This document shows, piece by piece, positions 1 to 11,242 of a stretch of DNA of 64,000 nt. The first letter of the stretch is position 1; each line of letters starts with the position of its first letter. The notes below the pieces were generated by a model. That model had not been told where the DNA came from and did no database searches. It was given only the letters and a program-made list of their open reading frames with translations. The position numbers and the translations under genes are program-made. Source of the DNA: Clonostachys chloroleuca (lineage: Eukaryota; Ascomycota; Sordariomycetes; Hypocreales; Bionectriaceae). The stretch covers positions 35,340,001 to 35,404,000 of the forward strand of contig JBANAY010000003.1 of NCBI GenBank assembly GCA_037952775.1, written 5' to 3'.

Positions 1-1425
1 CCAATTGGTCTCCTCATCGGTTCGAGTCATGAGCGACTCAACTGGCTGCACCGCTGGGTCGCCCGCACGATGCTCATTACTGCGACTGTTCACGGATTCC
101 ACTTCTGGACCATGTGGGCGCGCGCTGACTTTGTCGAGTATGCGCTGGAGACGACGCCCCTCGTCAAATACGGCATCGGGGCGTGGGGGATCTTGCTATG
201 GCTCTTTGTGACGGGTATCTTGCCCTTGCGAAGACTTGCATACGAGATATGGGTTGCGCAGCACGTCATCGCGTCCATCGTGATGCTATGGCTGGTACAT
301 GTCCACATCCCCGATTCGGCGCGGTACCTCTTATGGATGTCTGTATCCTTTCTTGTCTTCGATCGCGCCGCTCGATGGGCGCTGCTGGGTTGGCGCAATA
401 TCCGATTACGGCCAGACAAGACATCGTGCCAAGGGCAGAAGGGCTTCGGCCACCATGTGTCCGTGCAGGCGGTGGGGGAGACGACGACTTTGGTGACAGT
501 AAAGAACGTTCATTTTGCCTGGAATGCCGGGCAGCACGTCTACCTCTGGCTCCCGCGGGTCGGGCTGCTGGAGGCGCATCCATATACGATTGCGTGCGCG
601 CACCAGTCCACCACTGGACCGGACATTTGCACCTGCAACAGCGTCCAACTGATTGTGCGAGCACATGGTGGCTTCTCCAAACGACTCCTCGCGTACGCGA
701 AAGCACATCCCGACTCCCCAAACTTGACCGGATTTCTGTCGGGGCCTTATGGAGTCCCGCCGCTCTGGGAGGCTTACGACACCTTGGTTCTTGTTGGAGC
801 TTCGAGCGGAGTGAGCTTCACTCTCCCTATACTTGAGAGCGTCGTTCGAACGGCCAGCAGCGAGTCAAAAACCGTGTGCGTTCGAAAGATAGAGATGGCA
901 ATGGTTGCAAGGAGGAGCGAAGAAATCGAGTATTACGTCGACCGAGCTCGATTGGCAGCACGTGAGGCTCGGCAGAAGGGAATCGAGGTCGTGCTCCATG
1001 TTGCCATCACAGGCGAAGGGCAGGTCCACCAACAAGGGCGCAATCTACCGACTAGAGGTCCCAGTGTAGACCACAGCATCAGCGAACCAGTGACCGATCG
1101 TTCAGACGGGCCGGCCAAGGCTCCTTGCACCGAGAAGTGCCATGGGTGTTGCGAGGCAAAAGAGAAGGCGGCGGAGGACGCTGAGGGGGAGAACACGAGT
1201 GATGGGTCGGAAGAACGAACGTATACGAGCAGACCGGATATCGAAAAAGTCATCAGGGAGCCAGTCGAAGCGGCATGGGGTGAGACAGCGGTCGTGGTTT
1301 GCGGCGGGAAGGAGCTTACCGCTCGCACAAGGAACTGTGTGAGCCGTCTAAGCGACGAGCGGGCAGTACATAAGGGGACAGGCGCGCAAGGTATATATCT
1401 GCATGTCGAGGAGTATGCATTCTAA
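1..1425 (+). CDS. Ferric reductase-like transmembrane oxidoreductase (5' end outside window)
   Basis: Reading frame 1 is open from the first base to the stop at 1423-1425, so the N-terminus lies upstream. Visible parts in order: transmembrane helices carrying paired haem-ligand histidines (LHRW, TVHGFHFW, then QHVIAS and LVHVH), an FAD-binding segment with HPYTIA, a nucleotide-binding turn with GPYG and LVLVGASSG, and a C-terminus rich in aromatic and acidic residues (HVEEYAF). This is the fungal FRE family, which passes electrons from cytosolic NADPH through FAD and two haems to reduce extracellular Fe(III) or Cu(II) at the plasma membrane. A Cys-rich, acidic insert (CTEKCHGCC, about residues 375-405 of the visible part) lies between the NAD-binding strands; such loops are common in fungal FREs, but this one is unusually cysteine-dense. 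No intron is needed in the visible part. Confidence 0.9.
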   Translation, partial: PIGLLIGSSHERLNWLHRWVARTMLITATVHGFHFWTMWARADFVEYALETTPLVKYGIGAWGILLWLFVTGILPLRRLAYEIWVAQHVIASIVMLWLVHVHIPDSARYLLWMSVSFLVFDRAARWALLGWRNIRLRPDKTSCQGQKGFGHHVSVQAVGETTTLVTVKNVHFAWNAGQHVYLWLPRVGLLEAHPYTIACAHQSTTGPDICTCNSVQLIVRAHGGFSKRLLAYAKAHPDSPNLTGFLSGPYGVPPLWEAYDTLVLVGASSGVSFTLPILESVVRTASSESKTVCVRKIEMAMVARRSEEIEYYVDRARLAAREARQKGIEVVLHVAITGEGQVHQQGRNLPTRGPSVDHSISEPVTDRSDGPAKAPCTEKCHGCCEAKEKAAEDAEGENTSDGSEERTYTSRPDIEKVIREPVEAAWGETAVVVCGGKELTARTRNCVSRLSDERAVHKGTGAQGIYLHVEEYAF

Positions 1426-2552
1426 CTGATTTCGTTGTCATGTCTGTATGACCTGTGCTTGTCGTGATGTTAAGGGTGGATGCTGGAGTGGATGTAGCTT
1501 GTGAAGGAGCAATTATGCTTGGCTCTAGGGTAAGTCGATCACCAGATGGAGATCTGCCAAGGAAGGAGAGAGATGCTTTTGTGGGTAAGGTAATTCCACC
1601 ACCAGCTCTGGCACCAGTGTCAACATAAACACACCAGACATAGTGACCTTGATAGGTCATTTTTACTCTCATGCAGTAGAGCCAATTGGGAATATCCTGT
1701 CTCGCTGTTGCTGGCACAATTCTGGGGATGGCTGGTGCATGGCCAAGCTCGATGCAGGCCGACCATCGTCTCGACGTCGATCTCGACTTGGGTTCAAGGG
1801 AGGTTCACGATTGGATCAGACGGTGGATGCATCATTGCCATGTCTGCCCTTGTCTTGCCTACAGCCGATTGCGCGAATGAGCAGCCCTTCTTGGAGCACA
1901 AGCGACTGCTGGGGGATCCTTCTCTGGCCCCCAGGTGCCAACTCCCAAGGGCACTAGATACTGGTGTGTGCGTCCGATCGCATGCATTGACATACCTGAA
2001 CAACACTCAGAAAAGAAACGTCACGGGACCCGTCATCGAATCAGCGCTCTAGGCCGTGATCGACGGTCTTCCCCATTCATGGAAAGGGATTCACATTGTT
2101 TCACACCACTGGCCCCTCCATGTCTTCGCTCCCGCCTCTCTAGCCGCCGCTGATCCTGGCCACATGCCAGTGCTTGTGTTGATTCCTGCAGCTCGCATGG
2201 AACGCTGACTCCGCACGCCATGCAATCAGGACAAAGGAATGGCCCAAAGCTCCCTACCGGAGCTCTTCCTCGTCCTTTTCCTCCCCTCCATCTTGTTGCG
2301 ACTCCTCCTAGCTCTGATTCATTTTTATAATTTCTGCTGCCCCGATCAAGACGTCAGTAACTACGGGTCGACATACCGCCCGACTGCAATGATCTCGGCA
2401 GCTCGTTCCATTCCTAGCTCGTCGCCTTAAATGCAGTAGCTATAGCCAGTGTCGTCCGCGCCCTCTCGAGAAGCTCGACATAGCTTCAGCTGCGTACCTA
2501 CGCATCGGCCAAGGACAGACTCGGGCGCATCGCCTGGACTCCCGACCTTGGA
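1426..2552. other. Intergenic region, no supported gene
   Basis: This holds the 3' flank of the ferric reductase gene and the 5' flank of the small membrane protein gene. Short open frames here (for example 1643-1957 and 2239-2430) show no splice logic or recognisable domain. A C/T-rich stretch around 2265-2290 may be 5' leader of the next gene. Confidence 0.5.
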
Positions 2553-3384
2553 ATGCCCTCCGATCGGCAGCTCCCAACCCTTTATGCTCTCCTCCACTCC
2601 GTAGTCCGCCTTCTGGGCTGGCTGACCGACCTGGGCGCCATTGTTATTCTGGGCTATATAGTTAGGTGCTGGCCCGAGAAAGGCGGCACGGTTGCTGCTG
2701 GCCTTGTCGGTGTAGGTTCATGCCCAACAAACAACCCAATCTGTCGTCCTGGGGCTCTTCTCTGGTCTTGTCTCGCCCACCCCTTGTTTCCGCTGCCACG
2801 TATCAATGCATTTTCCAGCGAGCTCACAATATACTTCCACAGACCTCAATCGCTCTCCTCAACGACAGCTGGGAAATGGTGTCCAATGTCGACACCACTG
2901 GCAACTTTGTACCCCTGTCGCCGCCCCGCGCCGTATTGCACGACCTCTTCTCGCTGGCAGTATGCATGGGGGGTTTGATGCTACTGCTATTCTCGGACCT
3001 GCGCGATCAGAATGTCTCTCAAATGGTGGTCTTCTCCAACTACAGAATAAGAGCCGACGAGATTGAGGCTGGCAGGACCATTTGGAACACCAAACATGAA
3101 ATGTTCCGTGCTGCGCAAGGGTTTGTTGCTGCTGTTGCGTATGTCATTGTCCCCTGCCCCATCCGTGACTGAGCGACTCTAGATCGACTAATGATTGGAA
3201 ACGGCAAACAGGGCCTTTCGATTTCTGTTTTCCGTTTGGGGTGCTTGCAGCTGTTCTAGACATCGTCGTTTGGCTCGCATCCGAGCTCCCTTATTGGTAC
3301 CAGCTCCAAGACCAAACCGAGTGTGATAGGCCTCTTTTTACGCTCTGCCCTGCCAAACTATTACACCCAAGAGCGACATTATAA
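2553..3384 (+). CDS. Small multi-pass membrane protein, unknown function (3 exons)
   Basis: Inferred exons are 2553-2711, 2843-3164 and 3212-3384 (217 codons). Intron 1 uses GTAGGT...CACAG. Intron 2 uses GTGACT...CAAACAG, is only 47 nt and contains a CTAAT branch-like site. An alternative donor GTATGT at 3139 gives a frame without membrane character, so I prefer 3165. The product has about four hydrophobic helices: around residues 12-35 (VVRLLGWLTDLGAIVILGY), 85-110 (LFSLAVCMGGLMLLLFSD), 140-157 (FVAAVAYVIVP) and 165-185 (GVLAAVLDIVVWLASEL), with a short C-terminal tail. The layout resembles small four-helix fungal membrane proteins of unknown role. I do not recognise a family, so only membrane location is inferred. 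Confidence 0.6.
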
Positions 3385-3665
3385 AACTAATCTACTATAT
3401 ACGTGTCTCGATACCAGGAAATACCTTGTTGTATCTGTGACGAGCGTCTTAAATATATATCTATACTGTTTATTGCCTTGTTACTTCTTCATCCATCACT
3501 ATCGATCGGAAAAGTTCAATTGGTCAAGCACACCGCAGTTGAATGCTTCATCTTGCCCAATGTGTAGATATGATAGAATCGAGGCTGCACTTGTGGCAAT
3601 TGGCTTCAATAGGTAACTCATGCTAGATTATGAACGCTGATGCAGCACGATCTTGGGAGGCTTGA

Positions 3666-4429
3666 TTATTTCCATAACCATCCCTTGCCATTAGGTGCAT
3701 ACGCTCGAGCCTCCATACTGGACACATTTGGCTTCGCAGCCTCCCAGAACGTCTTGATCAGACTGCTCCTCAGCCATGTCTCCCATATCTCCCGGCTCTC
3801 GTACCTCGCATATATACGTGCCCCCTCTTCGTTATCAAGTGACTGCAGCCCCAAAAAGGTCTGGACTTTTCCATCCTGCCCCTCTGCACTCTCTACCAGG
3901 CCGCACAGTAGTTTCAGCGCCCCCAGCAGCTCGGTTCTTGCTGCTTTATCCTTGCATCGGATCTGAATATCGTGCATGACGCCGCACTCGTTCTTTTGCC
4001 CGGAGCGGTCGAGGAATCCGCCTACGGCTGAATAATGTGTCAGATCCAGGCCTGTCGTCATGGTAGGGCCGGCATTGGGGAGGAAATGGCCTTGCATGAC
4101 GTTGGACTTGAGATGGACATCGTAGAGATCTGAGCGGGAGCTGTAGATCTCGAAAGCGAGCATGGAGTCGGTGCGGGATGGATTGGCCGCGTGCTCAAGA
4201 GGGATGCCAAAATAGTACGTGAGCGTGTTGGGTTCGTTGGCGAAGACGTGTTCTGCTAGTTTGTCGTATGCGGCTTGCCACTGTGACATGAAGTTAGTAT
4301 CTGGTTTGCAGAGTTTAGGAAGGTAAGATGAATGGATGGGTTTTAACGAACGTCATCGTAACGGTCTGGGACAATGTTGCAGTTCCCGAAGAGGTAGAAC
4401 CTCTCGGTGATGGGTAGTGATTGAGACAT
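3666..4429 (-). CDS. ABM-fold (dimeric alpha/beta barrel) protein, putative monooxygenase
   Basis: Exons read on the minus strand are 4429-4352 and 4280-3666, encoding 230 residues. The intron has donor GTTCGT, a good ACTAAC branch site and a CACAG acceptor. Exon 1 supplies the first strand of the fold (MSQSLPITERFYLFGNCNIV), exon 2 the rest. Two half-barrel-like units are visible: a strand-helix segment with WQAAYDKLAEHVFANEP and a second with KDKAARTELLGALKLLCGLV followed by WETWLRSSLIKTFWEAAKP. Proteins of the antibiotic biosynthesis monooxygenase (ABM) family use this fold for cofactor-free oxidation of quinol or anthrone-like rings, or for degradation roles. Substrate is unknown. It lies next to the MFS pump gene, in tail-to-head order on the same strand, which fits membership of the small catabolic group 3.7-13.9 kb. 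Confidence 0.75.
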
Positions 4430-5315
4430 TGGGGGTACTGGGATACTGGGCAGTAGTGATTCTGCTGAGTGAATTGGATTGTTTGTTTTGCTACATTATT
4501 CGAAGATATGCCTACTTATCTTGTATTTGAAGTCATGGTTGGATGAAACAACCCGTGAGCAACAATCCAAGTTTCAAGAGCAACCATCGTTGGTGTCCTT
4601 GAACAGACTCTCGGCGAACCATTTCCACGTCTTAGGCACTTGATATCCAGAATAAGAATCAGCCTACTGGCGACCTTGTTCCTTAGCTGCCTCCTTAGCA
4701 GCAGATTTCCCCATGGCGCGCCCGAGAGCAACGTGTCCCAACTCCACATGTCAAATCTGAATGGGGCGATCATCTTGTTAATGCCATGACAAACTCAGAA
4801 AGTCTGATAATGAATCAGTAGCTCCTATAGATGGGTGGCACACGAGGATTCGGAGGTCTGTGTGCAGGGGTGAACGGCTACCAAAGGAATTCGGTAGAGG
4901 TTTTCCGAGATGGTATTTCATCACGGGAACCCGGTCCCTTGCATTGCACTTGGCAAAGCCAGCCACGATTTCGTAATTTGTCTTATGAGAAACTACAGAT
5001 TACCAGGCGAAGTATTCAACAACACAGGTTTGATTAATGCAGTTGGTTGAGCGGAAAGAAAAACCATTCAGACTAAGCTAGGTGATGAGGAGATGTCGAT
5101 GCCAATTTTGTGCGTTCACGAGTGAGCATGACGAGCTTGAGACCTACGACGAGCTTGATATCTACGAGGTCTGGATGACGGGTGGAACGAATTTGTGTAT
5201 TTTAATACTGCTTAATTGTATTAAGTGGTAAAGGGTATCTCCTAGTAATATTCAATCAAAACCACACATAGGCCATCCAGAGCATGGTTTCTCCCATCAT
5301 AGTTGTAACTCAAGA
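4430..5315. other. Intergenic region, no supported gene
   Basis: This is the upstream region of the ABM-fold gene (minus strand) and the downstream region of the MFS gene. Small open frames at 4516-4773, 4778-4966 and 4831-5037 lack start context, splice signals or domain features. I see no repeat or RNA gene. Confidence 0.5.
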
Positions 5316-7596
5316 TCAATGGTACTTGTTCTTGTCCGCATTTGTATCGTTCTCCAAGAAAATCTCAATCTTGTCGTTCATCTTGTGCTCAATATCTTGG
5401 CAGAATAAACATGCTGCGACAAAGTATCAGAGGCAATTCCTAGTCGTGTTCGTTCATCAATATGTGATCAAAACATACCAATAATTCCAATTACCCCGAA
5501 GGATAGTGAGGACAGACACGTCGTACGGAGGCCAACAACGTAGCTCTGCTTGAGGGCCTCGGCCACGGCAGCAATGATGTCGTTCGTGATGCCCGGCACC
5601 TCGGCGAGGGCAGCCGACCCGAGGGGGAGAGCGGCAAGGAGGCCTTCGACAGAAGTCTCGGGGAGGCCAGCAGCAATAGCCACCGGAGGAATAAGCTTGG
5701 CAGCCTCCTTTGTCTGGACGTTGGTCAGAATGGTTTGGTAAATTGAGATGGCGACGGATCCGCCGGCAAAGCGAGCCACGCCTCTGCAGAGCTTGTTAGT
5801 TTGCAAGTGAGAGGGAAAGGGATGGGGAGTGGACTAACGCAAGACCGCCAGAGATGCCCAGCTCGACCTGGTCAGTACCGAACTGGATGTATGCAATGCT
5901 GAGATACTGCGCCCAGCCGAAACCAATCTCGGAAAGGAAGATGAAGGCAATAACCATGCCGAATCTGTCTGGAGTCGCCAGTGCCAAGAGGGCACCGAAG
6001 ACGACCATGATGGTGACAGAGCCCGTTAGAGTCCATCGCCAGCGGCCGATCATCGATCCAAAGCAGGTGAGCAGGACGGCCCCAAAGGTCAGACCGAGGT
6101 TCTGAGGAAGCGTGAGAACAGCTGCATAGCGGAAGTCGGTGGTTTCGTCTGTGAAGAAGACAGCGATCATGGTCGGGTAGACGACATTCAAGCAATAATA
6201 GAACATCGTTACTATCCACGGTTTGTGTCAGACTGAGAAGGTAAATTTTTGAAGCAGTTTTGTTGTAAACATACCGACAAAACCAACAACAAAAGGGGCA
6301 GTGAGCTCTCTTCCATTGTCGCGAGTGAAGATTCGAGTGGGTGTCAAGGGTTGCTTGAGAGGGGCGAAAGTCTCCCATAGAGCAAAAGCAAGCAGGCAGC
6401 CAAAACCTGAACACAAAGTTCCAATAACTGTAGGGTCCGATGAAGCCAGGGTCGTGGTGTAGACGATGCCGGTAAGAATGAGTGTCGTGGCCAATGTGAA
6501 GAGAACGACCCCGACATAGTCGAGTTCACGGAGTGCTTGGCCAGTTGGTAAGCCGCGGGGATGCTTTGGAGGATAGTAGTAGAGATAAAGACCAGCAAAA
6601 GAGAAGACAACGGCAATTGCCGGACCGTAGAAAAGCCATCTCCACTGATATGGAGTTGTCAGTAAGAATCGAAGGAAAGGGACAAAAGATGTAGTGGAGT
6701 AGTAGAGGAAGCAAGACGAACCTGATTGCCATGTTGGATAGCGAATCTGCCTGCGACAGGCCCAACAATAACGGCAAAATACACACCGACGTCTGAATGA
6801 ACAGAAAAATATTAACGGCTTGGAATAAGTACTGGGGTCGGGATTATATACCTGCTAGAACGATGGCCGAGTGTCGCCATTTGTTGGGCAATAGCTCTGG
6901 CAGCGCAAATGCTGCCAGCTGGGCGTTTCCAGCTCCCTGCCAAATGGTGAGTATTAGGGGTTTCTACGAGATATTTGAAACGATGGAGATTACCTACGAA
7001 TCCAATGAACGCTTGGGCGACAATTAAGGAGGTATTGTTTTTGGCCGTTCCTCCCACGATGAAGCCGATGAAGAGAAGCACGTTTCCACCAATGATAAAC
7101 CATCGGCGACCAAACAGATCAGAATTGGCACCGCAAATCCTGTCATCCAGTCGTTAGTCGAGTTGAAAAGGACGATGGGACATTCTTCTTGCAAACCCTC
7201 GACTTGCTCCGTACTTACATGAAGGCCAAGGTCACAGTCATGGTGTAGATGGGCACATACCATGCCTGCTTGGTGGCATCACCTAGTTGAGTTGCTACAC
7301 CAGCTTGACATGCACTGAGCGCGGGCACGATCCAAAAAGAGATGCCATATGAACAAGCAAGGATCTAGATGGAAACAGTGTCAATAACATGACCCCAACC
7401 GAGAACTTGGCCTCTGTCTAGGCGTGGACAATCTCACCGAGACGACGATCCACGTCTTGAAAGTGACTTGGTACTCTTCATCACTCTGTGGGATATACGA
7501 AGCCTCCTTCTCTGGCGCATGCTCAGCGTGAACTAGAGAAGCTGGCTGAACCTTCTCGACGTCAGTCGATACCTTTTCGCCCTCTGCGACCGACAT
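5316..7596 (-). CDS. Tri12-like major facilitator superfamily efflux pump (9 exons)
   Basis: Minus-strand exons: 7596-7438, 7364-7219, 7139-6998, 6936-6852, 6792-6722, 6644-6275, 6211-5839, 5783-5479 and 5413-5316. They join in frame to 582 residues. Recognisable Tri12-family segments are the FGRR loop after helix 2, FGAGNAQLAAFALPELLPNKWRH split over two exons, QHGNQWRWLFYGP, the SGGLAGVARFAGGSVA motif, and the charged tail HKMNDKIEIFLENDTNADKN. About 14 membrane helices are expected, as in the DHA2 drug:H+ antiporters. Family members export trichothecenes and other toxic metabolites across the plasma membrane. The start MSVAEGEK is chosen because it fits the acidic cytosolic N-terminus; an in-frame upstream Met at 7680 is possible. 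It is divergent from the short-chain dehydrogenase gene across a 924-bp shared promoter. One donor is GTTCGT. Confidence 0.88.
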
Positions 7597-8520
7597 GGCG
7601 AGACGAATTGCCCTTGTAGATGATACCGTATATTTTAGTTTAGGAACTGGCACCTCAGATTGTGAGGATGCTTGCTGCACCTGCGCACAAGAGAGAAAGC
7701 AGGGATATCCTTCTATTTAATTATTCAAGGTAAGTGCGGGTGAATGACCAACCGATACCACTAAGTCCATTCTATATGGACCGTGATAGAATGCAGATCT
7801 CTAACAAAGAACATAAGCCATCTCATCAAACACAGCCCAGTATCCCCAGTATCCAAGTTCATTCGACGTTGGAACCCAACTTAGACCCACCCCTCGGAAA
7901 ACATAGTCCTGGCTGCTATAAGGCTGGCTTGGATCTGATTTGATCGACGTACGAGAGGGCGAGTGAGATTGAACAATGAATGGCACTAATGAATCGTAGT
8001 AAATGCCTATCTTACGGCACATGATTTAGATCAGGTGCAACTAATCCTATTCAGCGAGACCAGATGACGGAGATTTGAATGGCAAGGGTTGAAGGCCAGG
8101 ATTGCAGCCTTGAAAGGAAAAACGACTCCGAGATGGGATGAGAACTCTGCATCATAGGTTGAACTTTGCTTTTGCAACTGAGATCTGAGGCTGCGCATCC
8201 CCGCATTTTAATGAGGTGGGACACTCTCACCCGGGGCACGACCAAGCGGAGAGAGGTGTATTTCGTAGAAATTGCCGAAAGTTCTTACCGAGAGCCTCCT
8301 CTGTTCCCGATGGAACGGGCCTGGTCCTCCGAAGGCTATCAGTAGTGTAGATCTTGCGGTGGAGAATGATAGCCCTACAGCAAATGTGTTTAGGACTGGA
8401 ATATAGGGAGAATCAAGGTATTTACTGGATGTTAAGTCCAGCCTTGGGCTGCCGCATATCCTTGCTACAGTGAACTGTTCCGCGAGTAAGCGGCCCTAGG
8501 TATCAAACAACAATAGAAAG
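7597..8520. promoter_or_regulatory. Shared divergent promoter region (MFS pump / SDR)
   Basis: The 924 bases separate the start codons of two divergently read genes and hold no supported coding sequence. Open frames at 7734-7943 and 8051-8245 have no domain or splice support. An everted CCG-N6-CGG element sits at 8307-8318, about 200 bases before the SDR start. An A/T-rich stretch near 7712-7727 lies on the pump side. Confidence 0.5.
8306..8319. promoter_or_regulatory. Everted CCG-N6-CGG element, candidate Zn2Cys6 binding site
   Basis: The sequence CCCGATGGAACGGG contains everted half-sites CCG and CGG separated by six bases. Binuclear-cluster regulators dimerise on paired CGG half-sites in direct, inverted or everted order. 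A Zn2Cys6 regulator gene lies about 3.3 kb away. The assignment of this site to that protein is inference only. Confidence 0.3.
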
Positions 8521-9775
8521 ATGATCTCCAAGCCGGTAGCCATCGTCACCGGCGCTTCAGTAAGTTGGACCAGGCTGGCGGGCGTGGAACGGAGAGGCTT
8601 ACACGATCACTCTAGTCGGGGATGGGGGAAGCCCTGGCTGAGGATCTGGCAAGCCAAGGATGGCAGATCGCCATGGCCGACATCAAAGAAAATGCACAGC
8701 TCAGCTTCAGGCTCGGCGAGAATGCCAGCTACCACTATTGCAACGTCGCCGATTATGACAGCCAGGCCCAGTGCTTCCAATCGGTCTGGGACAAGTATGA
8801 GCGCCTGGACGCACTGTGTGCCAATGCAGGCATAGTAGATAAGAGGCAAATTAGGGACGCAGCTGCTTGATCAACGAGGTGCTGACTGGAAGGTAGCTCC
8901 ATCTTCATATTCGACCACCGGGGCTCAGATGTGTGAGTATTTGGTCCCTTGTCGCCTCCCAGGAGGAAAAAGAGAGTTTAATCTCAACTCTCAGGAAAGA
9001 ATTCCACCGAAGCCCGACCTCCTTTGCACCGATGTGGACTACAAAGGGGTTGTATATGGAACACAGCTAGCGATTCATTTCATGCGTAAGAACCAAACTC
9101 CAGGCGGTAGCATTGTGGTGACGGCCAGCGCAGCGGCTGTAACGCCTCATGAGACATACCCCGAATATGACGGAGCAAAGGCAGCTGTATGTGTCTCTCT
9201 TGTATGCATGGAAGATTGGCCGGTGACGGAAACCTGCCGAGCGATGAGAGCTCCTGGCTAACGCAATTATTCAGGTCATGAACTTCGTGCGGGCAACGTC
9301 ACGTATTCTCAGCCTTGTAAGCGACCAAAGAAGCGGGAATGCAAGGAAATCCCGACATGAGAAAACTCTCTGATAAAGTTTCAATAATAGAAGGAAAATA
9401 TTCGCATCAATTGCGTACTCCCGGGCATAGTAGCGACCAAGATCATCCCTCCTGAGATGGTAGCGGCTGTCTCTTCTGAATGGTGCGCCTCAATTTTTGA
9501 CTCCTTTCTTCCCAGTTTCGCAGCTGACAATCCTTTAAATTTTCCCTTCGATCAGCCTAACACCGGTATCAACCATTGTAGCTGCGTACAAGAAGTGCTT
9601 GGAGGACAAGACCTTGGCTGGCGAAGCGCTGGAGTGCTCGGCGGACAAGATATTGCCAGTACCCAGGCCAGCGCTTCAGAACGGGCGAATCTCAGCCAGA
9701 GCTGTGACAGTCTGGGATCCTTTATTCAAGACATATCATAACGAGCCGTCAGGCCTCCCGGATGCCATCGTCTAG
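8521..9775 (+). CDS. Short-chain dehydrogenase/reductase, 15-PGDH-like (7 exons, one GC-AG intron)
   Basis: Exons are 8521-8559, 8616-8845, 8897-8930, 8995-9186, 9275-9316, 9391-9482 and 9556-9775, joining to 282 residues. The N-terminal Rossmann motif TGASSGMG (residues 10-17), split by intron 1, the acidic residue after strand 2 (MADIKE, suggesting NAD rather than NADP), the NAG motif near residue 95 and the catalytic YDGAK (YxxxK) are all present. The C-terminus VTVWDPLFKTYHNEPSGLPD is typical of a fungal SDR group annotated as hydroxyprostaglandin dehydrogenase-like. Intron 2 (8846-8896) starts with GC instead of GT, in the usual AG/GCAAAT context, and has a CTGAC branch site; no GT donor restores the frame. 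It probably oxidises or reduces a small alcohol/ketone; substrate unknown. It is divergent from the pump gene. Confidence 0.88.
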
Positions 9776-10303
9776 ACTGATGGCGGTTGGACGAGAGCAA
9801 ACGGTATAAACGGTAGTTGTGATATTCCGTCAAGAGGGCAAACGCCGATTCGGTGCCGAAGGCCAGGATGAGCAATCCACTCTCGGCAACGCGTCCGGCG
9901 GATCATGTACGATGGCAGGGGTCGGTGATGTCAGGTTTAGCTCTTTAATATCCTGGTAGTGTGAGATACGGCCAATTGAGTCACCGGCAATTAATGACTG
10001 TATGCCGTGGAAGCGCTATAAGACGCCCACCCTGGGCAAAACCCCCAAACTGGGGCTCCTCATGCATTGGTTTTGGTACTGTTTCGTTATCTACGATTAA
10101 ATCCGAAGGGCCTCATGGGCACTCTACTCCAACAGATCATGACATGCTATATATCTCCCCCGTTTCATGTCGTGTCGTCGTTCTTCCTCTCGCCAAGGAG
10201 GCACATCCCATCAAATCATTGACATCTATGTAAAGGGAGTTTACCGTCAGCCAAGTCACGCATTGCACCCACCACGGGCCTACCAAACCAATAATTTGCG
10301 ACC
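9776..10303. other. Intergenic region between SDR and dienelactone hydrolase genes
   Basis: No gene is supported. A short palindromic-like CCG-ATT-CGG lies near 9845-9853, a possible binuclear-cluster half-site pair, in the upstream region of the dienelactone hydrolase gene. Open frames at 9961-10233 and 10167-10592 are overlaps without domain support. Confidence 0.4.
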
Positions 10304-11242
10304 ATGTCCTGTCCCGACTGCTTCCGTGGAGGAATCGCCGAGTCGAAGCCCACAGGCTCCGAAGAGGTCATCCACGGTCGATCCACCTATGTTGCCAAGC
10401 CGGAGCCGGGGGTCACTCCCAAGGGCCTCATCATCTTCATCACGGATGCCTTTGGCTGGAAGTTTGTCAACAACAGAGTCTTGTCAGACCGCTACGCCAA
10501 GGCCGGGTTTCTCGTCTACTGCCCGGATTTCATGGATGGTACTGCTGCTCCCGGTCATCCCGTTCCCTCATAACGCTAACCCATCGACATAGGCTTTGAG
10601 CTAGACTTCCAGGCTTTCGGTTATTTCGACAAGATCATGGAGCCAAAGACATGGACTGAGACTCTCTGCAAGCCTTACTACATCTTCCATGCCCTGAGGC
10701 TGGCTCTCCCATTCAAGACCAAAGCTTCGATCCCCATCACACACCCTCGCGTCATCTCCTACCTCCAGGATGTCCGCCGCGCTGAGGCACCGTTCCCCAC
10801 CGAGAACCTCAAGGTCGGCGTGGCAGGGTTCTGCTGGGGAGCCAAGCACGGCGTCCTTCTAGCCCACGACAAGGCCGAGTCGCGTGTCCAGCGGCACGCA
10901 TCGCAGAAGAGCAGCGGCCAGTCCGAGCCCCAGCCCCTGATCGACGCCTTTTTCGCAGCCCACCCGTCGTACTTTGAGGTCCCCCAGGACATTGACGCCA
11001 TCGTGGTGCCAACGAGCATCGCTGTCGGGGACGTCGACATGGCCATGAAGGAACCGGTCGCGCAGCAGGCCAAGAAGGCGCTCGAGGCCAAGTCGAATGC
11101 CGGCCAGCACGAGTTCGTCATCATTCCAGGCGCGAAGCACGGGTTTGCTATCCGGACGAAGCCAGATGATCCCCATCAGCAGGAGTGTGCCGACAAGGCC
11201 GAGGCGCAGGCGGTTGCGTGGTTTACAAAATGGTTGTCTTGA
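10304..11242 (+). CDS. Dienelactone hydrolase family protein
   Basis: Exons 10304-10538 and 10593-11242 join to 294 residues; the 54-nt intron (GTACTG...CATAG) has a GCTAAC branch site. The alpha/beta-hydrolase triad of the family is visible: nucleophile Cys in GFCWG (about residue 159), Asp in VGDVD, and His in GAKHGF near the C-terminus. The N-terminus MSCPDCFRGG with a Cys pair is common in fungal members. The family hydrolyses dienelactones made during aromatic ring cleavage, but fungal copies also act on other lactones and esters. A longer insert rich in Gln/Ser lies between the Cys and Asp strands (about 170-190). It follows the SDR gene on the same strand, and its neighbours suggest degradation or detoxification of a cyclic compound. 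Confidence 0.88.

Noticed and set aside
3139..3326. Alternative splicing of the small membrane protein with donor GTATGT at 3139
   Set aside because: It ends in a basic non-membrane tail (CSCSRHRRLARIR); the 3165 donor gives a clear fourth helix.
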